Source: Brachyhypopomus gauderio
Lineage: Eukaryota; Chordata; Actinopteri; Gymnotiformes; Hypopomidae
Assembly: GCF_052324685.1 (NCBI RefSeq)
Contig: NC_135224.1
Coordinates: 22,521,451 to 22,585,450, forward strand
Direction of reading: 5' to 3'
DNA length: 64,000 bases
Shown here piece by piece: positions 39,401 through 52,800 of the stretch (positions are counted from its first letter, which is position 1; each line of letters starts with the position of its first letter). The position numbers and the translations under genes are program-made. The notes beneath the pieces are model-generated. The model had not been told where the DNA came from, did not search any database, and saw only the letters and a list, made by a program, of their open reading frames with translations.

Positions 39401-42400
39401 GTTCAAGATCATGCAAATTGCTTGGTCTCCGAGCATGGACCCGAACCTTGAGCTCCCTCCACAGATTCTCAATAGGATTGAGATCAGGGCTCTGAGAGGG
39501 CCACTCCAGAACGTTGATTTTGTTGTCTTTCAAAAAGGCTTTGACCAACTTCGATGTGTGCTTTGGGTCATTGTCTTGTTGGAAGACCCAGCGACGACCT
39601 AACCCTAGACTGGCAGCAGATGACCTGATGTTGTTCTTCAAAATTTCCACATAATCCTCTTTTTTCATGGTCCCATGCACCCGAACAAGGTTTCCTGTCC
39701 CTGAAGCACCAAAACAGCCCCACAGCATTATGCTTCCACCAGCATGTTTCACTGTGGGGACAGTATTTATAGGGTTGAAGGCCTCGCCCTTCCTACGCCC
39801 AACAAAAGCAGCATCCATATGCCCAAACAGCTCAAGTTTGGCTTCATCAGACCAAAGGACAGACTTCCAAAACTCACCCTTATGTTTCAGATTGTCTCTA
39901 GCTAAGTTCAGTCTGGCTTTGATGTGCCTCTGTGAGAGCAATGGGGTTTTTCTTGGACGATGACCACGAAGTCCACCACGAAGAGCCCTCACAACAGTCT
40001 TGCGTGAAACATCAAGTCCAGAAGAAGCAAGTTCAGCAACAATCATCTTCGCAGAGGTCCGGGTATTCTTGTTGACATCTGATTATTTTTCGCTGCAAAG
40101 TATTAGAAATCTTGCGTTTTCGACCACGGCCATGTTTATTTTTAACAGACTTTGTTTCTTTGTGCTTTGCGATGATGCAACGTACAGCTGTTCTAGAAAC
40201 CAAGAAACGCTTGGACATGGCAGTATATCCTTCCCCCTGAAAATGAAGGTCCACTATCTTCTGTCTGAGGTCCAGACTGATTTCTCTTCTTTTTGGCATG
40301 ATGATATTGCTTCCTACAACAATTATAGAGCAACCCTAGAGTATCCCTTTCATTCAAGCAGTCAAGTAATACTAACTCTGCTTCTTGGAGTCACTTAAAT
40401 AAGGTTCAGTGCTAATTGATTGCTCAGGTGTGTTTTCAAACCTAATTGATTGGTCAGGTATGGTTTGAAACCCAGTTAATTGGCTTTGAAAACACAAAAT
40501 CACATGGGGACTAATAATTTTGACCATCTCAGTTTTCACCAATTTGTTTCATAAAGAAATATTTAATATTTATTTTACATTCCAAAGCGGACCAACATAG
40601 GCGTATATCATGGATTAATAATTTACTATATGAAATGTTATGTATATTGCAAAGAATTGCCAGTATTTTAGGGGAATAGTTAAAAGTTCCTAGGGGGCTA
40701 ATAATTTTGACCTTAACTGTATATATTTCTGCTGTATTTTTTTCACAACCCAAAAAGCAGCTCTGTGCTGTAGGGAGCTTTAATTCAGTCTGTTAGCACT
40801 ACCTCAGGAGTTCCATGTTAGATCTTACAACCAGATCTTTCACTATCAGTATACTCTGCCCTCTTGTGGATGAAGCCCTATTAAATTCTAAAGCACTCAG
40901 AGGTTTTCAAATCACAGTCAGTGTCCAGGTACTTATTTAATCTAAGAGTTCAGTGTGATGACCAACCAGTTACAGGAATTACCGGTATTTAATCATCTAC
41001 AAGGGATTACAAAATCCAGGACCAAGAGTCAAGAGTAGGAGCTATTGGTTAAGTTTAGAAATTCAACCTGATATATTCTCCTGCTCTTCCGGCTAGCCTG
41101 AGATGCAGAAGAACATCAGATGGTAAAGTGATGTAAAAATCACGTACATTAACGTTGAACTAAATGTCACAGAGCGTCTCCCCAAGGTCTAGTTAGCAGA
41201 TCGTAGTGGATACACCAGATGCACAGGTCAGCACACACAAGAAGAACCACGTTGGCGTGGGCTCTGGGCGACGGCGCCGGTGACCCGCACACCCACCGTG
41301 AGGGCACGCAGTTCTTGCCCGTCCTGCTGTAGCCGGTGAAGAGAACGGGCCCGTCGTCATAGAAACTGCCCAGGGCTAGCTTCTGTCTGATCGACTCCCT
41401 CTCGTTCCTCTGGGCCTGTGCACATACGCACACACAAATGCAGACGATGCCAGCTCAGCCGTTAACGTCACATACTTTATTAATGAATGGAGAGAAATGA
41501 AGGTGATCAGGAGAATGGGGGGGCATTACTCATAAACGGGGGGTGGGGGTGTTTGTGGCTCTGAAGCTGTACAGATGTGAGGCCCGTGGTGTTTCCAGGG
41601 ACCGCGCCCCTGTTGACACATCGTATCACATGACAAAAGCCACATCGAGCTCCTCGCCGTGCCTTTCATCTATACAAACACAACAGCTCTCCATCCTCCA
41701 TTATTCATTGCCATAGCAACACAAACGGGGGACTAATGGCGTCGCTGTGGGCCTCATCCGTCAGAGACGTACCGCCCCGTGTCATTCCCCTCTCTTCTAC
41801 TGCCCCCCCCCTTCCTGGGGTCACAGCGATGGTGTGAATGTTTTGATGTTTGATGTGGATAGAGTGCACCCCCCCCCCCCCCCCAGCTCCACGACCCCTT
41901 CAAAAATAAAAATAAAAAACACAATAAAGAAAAATAGCCGTCCTCCTCCGCCATCCCCCCTCTGCCACAGAAGCCACACCCATAAGCTTTTCGAATCCAA
42001 GGACACTCATATTTCATGTCATTCCAGTAAAGATTTTGTATTTTCTCCTGTTTAGCTTTGGATTTATTAGATGAGCTTTAGAGAAATCAGGGTCGTGCCC
42101 ACACCCTCCCATGACACATCATTAGAACAATCTGTGATATAACACCGGTTATTCGAGCTGGCTTTCTGGAACATTCTGGGAGAGCTTGAACAGCTTGAAA
42201 TCCTCCCACTCACGTCTAAGGTCTTGGAGAGTACCAGGCACCGCTGTACTGCAGGCTGATGAAGCCCTTCTGAAGAAAACACTGACCCACAGATACCGGC
42301 TTTCCCAAACACAACCCAGACAAGCGGGATAACACGCAAGAAAGGTCCCATCTCTTCAAAATACATGTCAATATTGTCTCCTTCGTCACCTCTTCTGATC

Positions 42401-42713
42401 TCGTGTATTGCTACTAAATCCCCCCAAACACAATTTGATCTAAAAAGAAGGAATTTGCCTTGAATCTGTAAGCAAATATGTGCACATAAACATTTTAACA
42501 GCGCAGATTCAAGCAACCCTAGCATCCATCTATGATAAAACACCACTCACAGCAAACCCTTCAAAATAAAGTCAAGACAGCAGAATATAATCATTTTTCC
42601 ATACACATGATCCAGTATATTAATGGTTGGCTAGGTGGTCACAGAACACATGAGGAGCTGGAGGACGGTTAGCGATCTCTCACCTGGTAGAGACATTTCT
42701 CCTGGTGCACCAT
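36406..42713 (-). CDS. schip1: Schwannomin-interacting protein 1, short isoform, 7 exons
   Basis: SCHIP1 binds merlin/schwannomin (NF2) and ankyrin and acts at axon initial segments and nodes. Exons: 42684-42713, 41297-41415, 38685-38802, 38302-38502, 37039-37162, 36742-36835, 36406-36472, giving 250 residues. The first exon encodes [10 protein letters not shown], nearly the same as the alternative start of the short human isoform. Then come [30 protein letters not shown] followed by an acidic Ser/Asp run, [20 protein letters not shown], the basic-acidic coiled-coil start [35 protein letters not shown] and the C-terminal leucine-rich coiled coil [20 protein letters not shown]. The C-terminus [21 protein letters not shown] differs slightly from human. 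The upstream IQCJ exons of the fused long isoform are not seen. A Tc1 element sits in the intron between exons 2 and 3. Confidence 0.94.
39065..40719 (-). mobile_element. Near-intact Tc1/mariner element with IR/DR-type ends
   Basis: 1,655-bp element flanked by TA on both sides. The termini begin CAGTTAAGGTCAAAATTATT and are inverted repeats of each other. A second inner copy of the GGTCAAAATTATTAG core lies at about 39251-39276 on the left and, inverted, at about 40506-40530 on the right. This is the IR/DR arrangement of Sleeping Beauty-like elements with ends of about 200 bases. The transposase is read on the minus strand from ATG 40299 to a stop at 39282. It has paired-like helix-turn-helix regions with GRGRKRK between, [14 protein letters not shown] and NPIENLW, giving DD34E spacing. 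A single one-base frameshift near 40046-40085 separates the first 75 or so residues from the rest. It lies in the schip1 intron between exons 2 and 3. Confidence 0.93.
40855..40869 (-). promoter_or_regulatory. CTCF-like motif, one mismatch
   Basis: The minus strand reads CCACAAGAGGGCAGA, a common CTCF variant with one deviation from the core. Weak evidence. Confidence 0.3.
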
Positions 42714-42886
42714 CCTTTCAGCAGACGGCAGAGTGCGGAGACGACGACAGCACCAACCCTGCCTTCCGCAGTGTGTGAGAGGCTCCCCAGAGAGGCAGCG
42801 CTCTGCATACACGCGCATGAGCACACACACACGCACGTCCACCCACACACACCCCACTGAGGTGGAAAAGAAGAGGAGGAGAGAGG

Positions 42887-42966
<80 letters not shown>

Positions 42967-43300
42967 AGTCACACACTCCTGGGAGTGGAGAAGGAGAGAA
43001 AAAGGAATCACATTTAGACTCACAGACTACGTTTTTTGTCCCTCTGTGTTATATTTCATTTGAATAAACAGAATTCATCAACAGACACACACACAGTTTG
43101 ACCCGACCAAATCTAATCCAGCTAAAACTGATCTGAGCATTTTGGGTCAATATTGTAAACACAGCTAAAAGGAAATTAGGCATATATTCCAATATACATA
43201 TATGCAGATATGATCATAAGGTTATATACATTGATTAACAAATGTAAATTTAAAAAGTGGATTTGTTTGTATGATTGTGATCCATTAAACATACACACAC
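42714..43300. other. Upstream region of the schip1 short isoform
   Basis: Region before the first schip1 exon. It holds a (GA)n tract at 42880-42962, read as (CT)n on the coding strand, which may form part of the promoter. No TATA box is obvious. No gene seen. Confidence 0.5.
42880..42962. repeat. (GA)n microsatellite
   Basis: About 40 GA units with two GG interruptions, 170-250 bases upstream of the schip1 short-isoform start codon. Confidence 0.95.
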
Positions 43301-43304
43301 ACTC

Positions 43305-44432
43305 TCACATGCAAAAAGTATTCACTCACCCATCCAAATTATCAGAATCAGGTGTATAAAACTAAGCACCTAGGCATGCAGACTGTTTTTACCAACATTT
43401 ATGAAAGAATGGGTCGGTCGCTCTCAGGAGCTCAGTGAATTCCAGCGTGGAACTGTGTTAGGATGCCACCTGTGTAAGAAATCCAGTCGTGAAATAAATA
43501 TTTCACTCGTAAATATTCCACCGTCAGCTGTATTATAAGAAAATTTGGGAACGGCAGCAACTCAGCCATGAAGTGGTGGGCCACGTAAACCGACAGAGCA
43601 GGGTCAGCGGATGCTGAAGCGCATAGTGTGAAGAGGTCTCCAACTTTCTGCAGACATCCAAACTTTGTGGCATTCAGATTAACTCAAGAACAGTGTGCAG
43701 AGAGCTTCGTGGAATGGTTTTCCATGGTTGAGTAGCTACATCCAGCATACATCACCAAGTGCAATGTAAAGTGTTGGATGCAGTGGTGTAAAGCACGCCG
43801 CCACTGGACTCTAGAGCAGTGGAGACATGTTCTCTGGAGTGACGAATCACGCTTCTCCATCTGATGGACGAATCTGGGTTTGGCGGGTGCCAGGAGAACG
43901 GTACTTGTCTGACTGCATTGTGTGGAGGGGGGATTATGGTGTGGGGCTGTTTTTCAGGAGCTGGGCTTGGCACCTTATTTCCAGTGAAAAGAACTCTGAA
44001 TGCTTCAGCATACCAAGACATTTTGGACAATTCCATGCTCCCATCTTTTTGGGAAGAGTTTGGAGCTGGCCCCTTCCTCTTCCAACATGACTGTGCACCA
44101 GTGCACAAATCAAGGTCCATAAAGACATGGATGGCAGAGTCTGATGTGGATGAACTTGACTGCCCTGCACAGAGTCCTAACCTCAACTCGATAGAACACC
44201 TTTGGGATGAATTAGAAGAGGAGACTGAGAGCCAGGCCTCACAAATGTGCTTCTGGAAGAATGGTAAAAAATCCTTATAAACACACCTAAACCTTGCGGA
44301 CAGCCTTCCCAGAAGAGTTAAAGCTATTCTAGCTGCAAAGGGTGGACCAACGTCATTATTGAATCCTATGGATTAGGAATGGGATGTCACTTAAGGTCAT
44401 ATGTCAAGGAAAGGGAGCGAATACTTTTGGCA

Positions 44433-44438
<6 letters not shown>
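43305..44438 (+). mobile_element. Decayed Tc1-like transposon
   Basis: Plus-strand transposase remains run from about 43410 (MGRSLSGAQ-like start) to about 44360. The readable part includes a [18 protein letters not shown] block, [39 protein letters not shown] and [19 protein letters not shown]. Short inverted ends are visible: GCAAAAAGTATTCACTC on the left (43311) and GAGCGAATACTTTTGGCA on the right (to about 44432), next to TA-rich sequence. Several stops and frame changes break it. It belongs to a different Tc1 family from the copy in schip1 and is clearly older. Confidence 0.88.
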
Positions 44439-44470
<32 letters not shown>

Positions 44471-45552
44471 GTAGCTTCTCAAATAACACTTCTGTGGTGT
44501 TTTGCAGTGCACCAAGTATTAAATACCCTAGTACAAATACCGCTGTATTCTCCACACACCACCAAGACTTCAGGACATGAGTCCTATCTGCAGGACTTTG
44601 CTGCCCACAGCGATTGTGCAGTGCTCACTGATGTATACACAACTAATCACTGTAACCTCACCTCCCTCCACACTCACTGCATGAATGATCCTAATTAGTC
44701 CTGCATGTACTCTCATTTCCATCGGTCCCCACAAGGACGTTTATGAACAGCCGTTTCTGTGTGGATCACCAGTTTCTTAACCGCAGGGGAGTTTAATATC
44801 TTATGACACCCATTTAATATCATACCCACTGAATATCAGATTTAGTCAAGTAAAACCTGGTGGTCAAATACAGTGAAATGTTTTCAAGGTTATTCAAAAG
44901 GTGAGTGAATTCAGGACAGAAATGAGCGTTCTGCCAGCCTACAACAAGTCCACATTACAACACTTCCCTTTGTACTTTGGTCCTTAGATCTGGCTGACTG
45001 CCATGACTCCCTGCGGGAGCTGGTATTACCAGTACAACGGCTCCTCTATCAGCCCTCTCTCATATCCATGGATACCATCAACACTGTTCAGGCCACAGAA
45101 AGACCCGGACAACGCTGCAGGACGCAGCCGCGAGAAGGTTACTCGAGTCACCGTGCGTCCAGATTGGCACATTTGGACGTTCTCGCTTCTACACACGTCA
45201 AGTTCTGGTATGATGTCCCAGGTCAGGTAGGGCTGACAAGAGGCGAAGGCCAGATGGTGTGGGGAGATCTGTGGATCAGATCTACACTGGATCAGATCTA
45301 CGGTGGATCTTCTTCACTGGATTATGTAGATAGAGAGTTGAGAGACTTCAAGCTAAAGAATTTGTCAGTTCATAGATGTGAAACGGTGAGAAGAAATTCT
45401 CAGCACCCCACATGGTTTAAGCAGGACAGCAGTTTGAATTCAGGTAAGTGTTGCAGTGGGTTTTGTAAACAGTTTTGCAATGAGCTTTATGCCAGTTTGC
45501 CTTGTCCTTGTTCTTCGCGTAGTGCATCTTGGTGTTTCTGGTTCTGTAGCAC
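44439..45552. other. erich6 upstream region and probable 5'UTR exon
   Basis: A (CA)n tract at 44450-44470 follows the Tc1 remnant. A strong donor (CAG|GTAAGT) at 45443/45444 and an acceptor at 45549 suggest a non-coding first exon of the erich6-like gene ending at 45443. In the phase of the next exon it carries a stop, so it is not counted as coding. Confidence 0.45.
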
Positions 45553-46765
45553 ATGGAGCAGGAGAATCTGGAGATGTCTACGGACCCTGGCCGGGGCTTC
45601 CACGGAGTGCTGAGATACAGGAGGGAGTTGCAGGACAGAAGAATCCACCTTCAGGTAGATCCCTCCCTCGCCCGTACTGAGTAACAGTAATGCAGCTTTT
45701 CCAAAGAAAGTAATGTGTCAGTTTTTGGTCCATGAGAAATACACAATGTGAATAATTTGAACGTTTTGGGCTTATATATGTTCTAGCCTCAGTCGTACAG
45801 CGACCTGTCGGCGACCTGTGAATTTTGTGGCAGAATAGTGAAACTGTTTGAACCAGTGCACACGGACTCAGAGGTGAGTTTAAACAAACCAGGTAAAATC
45901 ATGAGAAATTTCAGTTTCACACAGTGTTGAATAAAACAGGAACTTCTGCTACTGATTACCAGTAACTTCTCTCCTGCTTGAAACATCTCAGCATCGTCTT
46001 CATCCATTCTTCAGGACTTCTGCTGTCTGAGGTACAGGGAGGTTTTTGAGGAGGTGGTCCATGAGACGAGGATGGCCCTGAAGCTGTTTGAGGAACAGCC
46101 CGAGAGACGTGCGCAAGCAGGCGACATCTCCAGCACTGGGCAGGAGAAACAGGAGCTAGTAGCAGGGGAGTGGGAGAACGCGCAGCAGAGGTCAGTGACG
46201 TTCTGAGACTTCCAAGAGTGACCGATAAGGGCTGTTACGTCTGAATGGATGTTATGATGACGCACTTGCTCTTGGTTGCCCCCATGTGTTTGAAAGACAG
46301 ATTGCAACAGAAAGAGATGGAGAGGTACTACCTAGAGGCTGCAGTAAGATTGTCTTCAGAGATTAGTGAGTACATGCTCTTATTATAAGGCTTGAAAAGC
46401 CCTATATTGTTATCCCTCATACTTCTTCTTCTTCTTCCACACATTTCTGCAATTAATACAACCAGAACCGCTTAATGTACAGACAGTTGAAACTGGGAGA
46501 GACTCCACCCCCCCCCCCCCCCCCCACACACACACCCACACCCACACATACATCTCTCACACACACACACATACATCTTTCTCATACCCAATCCACACAC
46601 ACCTCACATACATATACATACATCTCTCTAACACCCACTCTACATGCACATACATCTCTCACACACCACACAGACACACTCATACATACATCTCTCTCAT
46701 ACTCATTCCACACACTTCATACAGACACACACACCTCTCTTATAACCACTCTACACACACACGCA

Positions 46766-46811
<46 letters not shown>

Positions 46812-49800
46812 ATACATACCTAAGGAGGTGTTATACACACAATACAGCTGTACAACTTCATACACAATTCTTGGGCCGTTACTATTCAACCTATATATGC
46901 TTCCGTTACCACACATCATTAATAAACATGGTATTAGTTATCATCAATATGCAGATGACACTCAACTCTATATTTCGCTAGAACCTAAAGCCCTAAAATC
47001 AATTTGCTCACTGTTTGACTGCATAGATGATATACAGACATGGATGTCAACAATTTTCTGCAGTTAAATAAACAGAAGACAGAGGTTCTTGTTCTTGGTA
47101 GTGATTCACAAAGGAATGATGTCCAGACTTATTTAAATCAAATGAATCTGAATGCCAGACAATGTGTTAAGAACCTGGGCGTTACCTTTGATAATGAGCT
47201 CAGCTTCAAATCACACATCATGACTACATGCAAGACAGCTTATTTTCACCTTCGAAACATCGCTAAGGTCCGAGATATGCTCTCTCCTGCTGACAGTGAA
47301 AAACTTGTCCATGCATTTATCACATCAAGGCTAGATTATTGTAACGCTGTTCTATCTGCTCTTCCAAAGAGCTCTATTTCTCACCTACAGCGAGTTCAGA
47401 ATGCGGCTGCAAGGGTTCTGACCCGCAGGAGAAAGAGAGATCATATTACACCTGCACTCCACTCACTGCACTGGTTACCTGTCAGCTTTAGAATAGATTT
47501 TAAGGTTCTAGTCATGGTTTTTAAATGTCTTCATGGTCTTGCCCCTCTTTACCTCAGTGAAATGATGGTTAGATATGTTCCAGTCAGGTCTCTCAGGTCT
47601 TCAAACAGTAATCTACTGGTGATTCCTAAAAGCCGATTAAAGATTGGCGAGGGTGCTTTTAGCCACTATGGCCCAAAGCTCTGGAATTCTCTTCCTGAAG
47701 AGCTCAGAGGCATTTCATCCCTGCATAGTTTTAAGAACAGTCTCAAAACATTCCTGTTTAGATCCGCTTTTAGTTAAGAAATTCTCAATCTTATCTACTT
47801 TATTACATTATGTTGTCTATTATTTTCTAAATCTAATTATCTTAATAGTTTTATCTTATTTACTTTACTTTTTTATTATATTATTTACTTTACTTTTTCA
47901 CTTTTTATGTTATTTTAATATTTTTATCTTAACATTTTCTTTTTGTCTTTTTGTCTTATCTCTGTCACGGTAAGGCGGCCCCCTACCGGCCGCCTCCGTC
48001 CACAGCGGCTGTTGTTGTTGTTGTTTTGTTACGTCATGTGCGTCCCTCAGGTGGGCGGAGCCCGTGATCCGTCTCACCTGAGGGTCGTTTGTTTGCCTAT
48101 ATATGTCTTGTCTTTGTACCAGTTGACCGCTGGTCATTATATCCTTAATTTGGAGATATTGCACGGGTTTTAGGTTTGCACACTTTCTATTAAACCATCC
48201 TTTTTCCCTGAGACTTGGCGTGATCGCTTCCTTTTTGTTGCTCACCCCTGCCCGTCACAGAATGACCAGCCACATTTCGGAAGCCGCCGAGTCTCTTTTT
48301 CTTTCTCCTTCGTTCGTGGTCATGTCTCGTGGTAAGTGTTTGTCTGCGTGGTGTTTTGTTTGAAGAGCTCCGCCGTGCTTTTGTGTTTTGTGTGTGTGTG
48401 TGTGTAGCACGGCGAGGACCAGGGCAGTCTGCCCTGAGACAGCTCTTCGTGTCCGTTGTATGTTGCGAGAGTTCCGCCGTGCGCTTGTGTGTGTGTGGCA
48501 CGGCGAGGACCAGAGTGTCTGCCTGGGTAGACTCTCGTGTGTGTTATGAATGTGTGTACATGTCGACGAACGTGTGGACCAGTGTTGTCAACTGTTACGT
48601 GTAATTCCACGCATGCTCCTCCCCTTAAATGTGTGTTTGGGGGGGACCGGCTGTGGTCCCGTGCCACTGGGTATGGCACGGAGGGCATCTGAGGCGCGTT
48701 TGTGTTTTATGTTGGTGTGTGTGTGTGTGTGTGTGTGTGTTTCTGTGCAGGTGCTTCCCCTTGGTGGTGTTGTGGTGTTCCTGGACCTTGTGGGGGTCTC
48801 CACCTGGCAGGAGCCCCCTTGTGTTGTGGGGTGACCGGAGCCTGGTCAGGAAGAGCCCCTCCCTAGAGGGATGGGGCCCCCGGATGTTTGGGGACCATGG
48901 GGCTCCGGTCTGAGAAGCTCCTGCTGGAGATGGAGATCCTCCCTCCTGCCCGGGGTGACCAGGAGGCCCTTGGGGCTGCTCCCTAGCCCGCGTCGGGGGT
49001 GCTCTGGGCCTCGGTCTCTGGCGCTCCTGGGTTGGGTGGAGGAGTCCACCGTGCGATGAGGGGCCCCGGAAGGGGTTGGCTCCCCAGGAGGCTGGGGTGA
49101 CCCCTAGCCAAGGGCCGGGGTCAGCTCTGGGAGGAGGTAGGTCCAGGAGGAGAAGTAGCCACGCCTCGGGGAGGTAACCTGCACCAACACACACTAAGGA
49201 CGACAAAGGAGTCGTAGCTCCTCGTCCGCACACCCTTGGGGCTCTCTGGCTAAACGCCGGTTAGGGCGTGAGGGCCCTGTGACCGACCGGGGCGTGGTTT
49301 TGTGTTGTTAACGGCCCGGTCGGTCCAGGGTTCCACCCGGGGAGGTGAGCTGTTTAATGTTGTGTGTTTTATGTTCCAGCTCCCGGACGGCAGGAGGTGT
49401 GTTCCTGCCTGTCTCTGCCTTCCTGCCCCTTCATGTTTTGTGTGCAGCCGCTGTGTGCCACACACCCAGTGGAGGGGAGTGCGGCTTGGTGGGGGGGTCT
49501 GTCACGGTGAGGCGGCCCCCTACCGGCCGCCTCCGTCCACAGTGGCTGTTGTTGTTGTTGTCTGGTGACGTCATGTGCGTCCCTCAGGTGGGCGGAGCCT
49601 GTGATCCGTCTCACCTGAGGGTCGTTTGTTTGCCTATATATGTCTTGTCTTTGTACCAGTTGACCGCTGGTCATTATATCCTTAATTTGGAGATATTGCA
49701 CGGGTTTTAGGTTTGCACACTTTCTATTAAACCATCCTTTTTCCCTGAGACTTGGCGTGATCGCTTCCTTTTTGTTGCTCACCCCTGCCCGTCACAATCT

Positions 49801-52800
49801 CCTTTTAATGTTTCTTTTTATTTATACTGTAAAGCACTTTGAGTTGCATGTATGTATGAAAGGTGCTATACAAATAAAGATTATTATTATTATTATTATT
49901 ACACACAACATATGCATCATATATACCATACACACTACACACCACATAGTCCCATGTACCATAACACACACTAGACTCTACTCTCACAACCAGTAGCTCC
50001 CCCCACACATGCACACACATACATCTGTCTCATACCCACTCCACACACACACACCTCTCTGATACACACTCCTCACCCACACACACATATGTACATCTCT
50101 CACACACAACACAAGGAGGTGTTACCATACACACACTGTACACATTTTCATACATGTTAATGTTCACATACTCACCTTCATACACCACACATACCTAAGG
50201 TGTTGTTCAAGTACACAGACACGCAAACACAGACACACACTATGCACACAATACACTCACTGCACAATACACACTCACTCACCTTCTCTCATGCCATATA
50301 CACACCTTCATTCACACACACACACACACACAAACAGACACATACCCAAAGAGGTGTTCTTCAACTACACAGGCACACAAATGCAGACAGACACTATGCA
50401 CACACCATGTACACATTGTACATATCTTCATAAACACTGCACATACATCCATACACTCACCTTCATTCATGCCATATACACACCATCATTCACACACAAC
50501 CACTCTCTCTCACACACACATACACACACACACCGTACCCACTACAATATCATCACATCATACACACAACCACTCTCTCTCACACACACATACACACACA
50601 CACTGTACCCACTACAATATCATCACATCATATACACAACCACTCTCTCTCACACACACATACACACACACACTGTACACACTACAATATCATCACATCA
50701 TATACACAACCACTCTCTCTCACACACACATACACACACACACCGTACCCACTACAATATCATCACATCATACACACAACCACTCTCTCTCACACACACA
50801 TACACACACACACTGTACCCACTACAATATCATCACATCATATACACAACCACTCTCTCTCACACACACATACACACACACACTGTACACACTACAATAT
50901 CATCACATCATATACACAACCACTCTCTCTCACACATACACACACACACTGTACACACTACAATATCATCACATCATATACACAACCACTCTCTCTCACA
51001 CACACATACACACACACACCGTACCCACTACAATATCATCACATCATACACACAACCACTCTCTCTCACACACACATACACACACACACCGTACCCACTA
51101 CAATATCATCACATCATATACACAACCACTCTCTCTCACACACACATACACACACACACTGTACACACTACAATATCATCACATCATATACACAACCACT
51201 CTCTCTCACACACATACACACACACACCGTACCCACTACAATATCATCACATCATACACACAACCACTCTCTCTCACACACACACACCGTACCCACTACA
51301 ATATCATCACATCATATACACAACCACTCTCTCTCACACACACATACACACACACACTGTACACACAATATCATCACATCATATACACAACCACTCTCTC
51401 TCACACACACATACACACACACACCGTACACACTACAATATCATCACATCATATACACAACACACCTTCATACACAATACACACCATATACACAACTTCA
51501 TACACACTGCATACGTTACCAAACACCATACACAGCTTAACACACAGTAAGCTCTACACACATTACACTCTAGGGCACAACTTTTCAAGCGCTATAGTAT
51601 TTCCTTCAGGAAATGCAAATCTAGTTCTACATGGTCTTCTGAATTGAAACCTAATGACGAATCTACATTATGGATTATGGGGATCATCTTTAAAAATGTG
51701 CTTGACACAAAATATATATCAACAGTATGGGTCCTAAACTCTTGTTAATGCACTAATAAAACAAGTTATTATTTTGTTAATTTTTGTTATTTTGTTTGTT
51801 TTTTTATTGTTTTGCTATGTTGTTAAACATGTTTTATTTAGTTGACAGATACTGAACCTTTGTGAAAATACTGTCAAAATATGATATATTTATTTATGGT
51901 AGATCCTGTAAATAATCTGTCAGCAGTAAATCTTACAGTCTGTGTAGAGTAGATATTGTGAATCATGCCAGTTTCTTTTCACCTTTCTTCAGGTTTATTC
52001 CACACCAACACCATCAGTTTCCAGCTGTCTGGCTCTGTGCCCAGGCAGGAGAACCAGGCTCTGAAGCGAGAATGCAGCGAAGGGATCATGTCAGAATCTT
52101 GGACCTTGCACAGCACTTCCAGTTCTGGACCGGTTGTGTTTGGACTGTCCCATCATCAGGTAGCTGCATGTGAAGTCATATGTCATCATCACACAAGAGT
52201 GACATTGGCGAAAAAATGCCAAATGTAATATTCAAACATAAACTAGGTAACGGTATGATTCCAGCCTTCTTCATTCACAGAGCAATGCAGGCGTCTTCCA
52301 GAAGTTTTACTCTGATGGGAATAAATTTCTGACTGGGCTTCCAGATGGTTCTGCTCAAGTTTTGTATGTTTTCCAAAATTACAGTTCATAAAATCTCTGT
52401 TGTGGTGGAATTGATGGTGCAGAAGTCGAGGTCTTCTAAGCAGTATTTATTTGGTAGCAAGAGTTACAAAACATACAAGTATAAAAGTTTGATGCAGTAA
52501 CTCTGAACTGTCTCTCTCAGTCCAGTTTCTTTATAGTCAAAGTGTGTGTAGAAAAAACTAAGGGTGCTGGTTCCCAGGAGCAGTTATCAGTTTCCCTGGG
52601 ATTCAACCTTGGGTGCATAGAAACAGATAAGCAATATTATCTCTAACTCTGCTGCTGCACAGAAGACTTCAGTCTTACAGAGAAACATCTTCAATATGGT
52701 TAGTTAATTACTAAGCAGTGCAAGGAGTACTTTACACAGACTGTTATAATGTCTGCATGAAGATTAACATGAATCACACATGAATATAATCAATATTTCC

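Larger units (their letters stand above)
46366..51992. other. Repeat-filled intron 4 of the erich6-like gene
   Basis: The 5.6-kb intron is almost wholly repetitive: a C-run and CA-rich tract, a truncated L2-like LINE, a nested LTR element, and a long CA-rich minisatellite. All other introns of this gene are below 700 bases. Confidence 0.85.

Noticed and set aside
43752-44186. 144-codon minus-strand open frame.
   Set aside because: It is the antisense of the decayed Tc1 transposase on the plus strand.
45068-45613. 181-codon open frame ahead of the erich6-like gene, considered as an N-terminal exon.
   Set aside because: The frame does not join the conserved erich6 frame at the strong donor at 45444; the segment is better read as a 5'UTR exon.
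48625-49233. 202-codon Pro-rich minus-strand open frame inside the LTR element.
   Set aside because: GC-rich low-complexity sequence with no resemblance to any element protein.
50291-51647. Two long overlapping open frames rich in His and Thr (about 419 and 392 codons).
   Set aside because: They are produced by the 70-bp CA-rich minisatellite; both frames stay open only because of the repeat composition, and they lie in an intron of the erich6-like gene.
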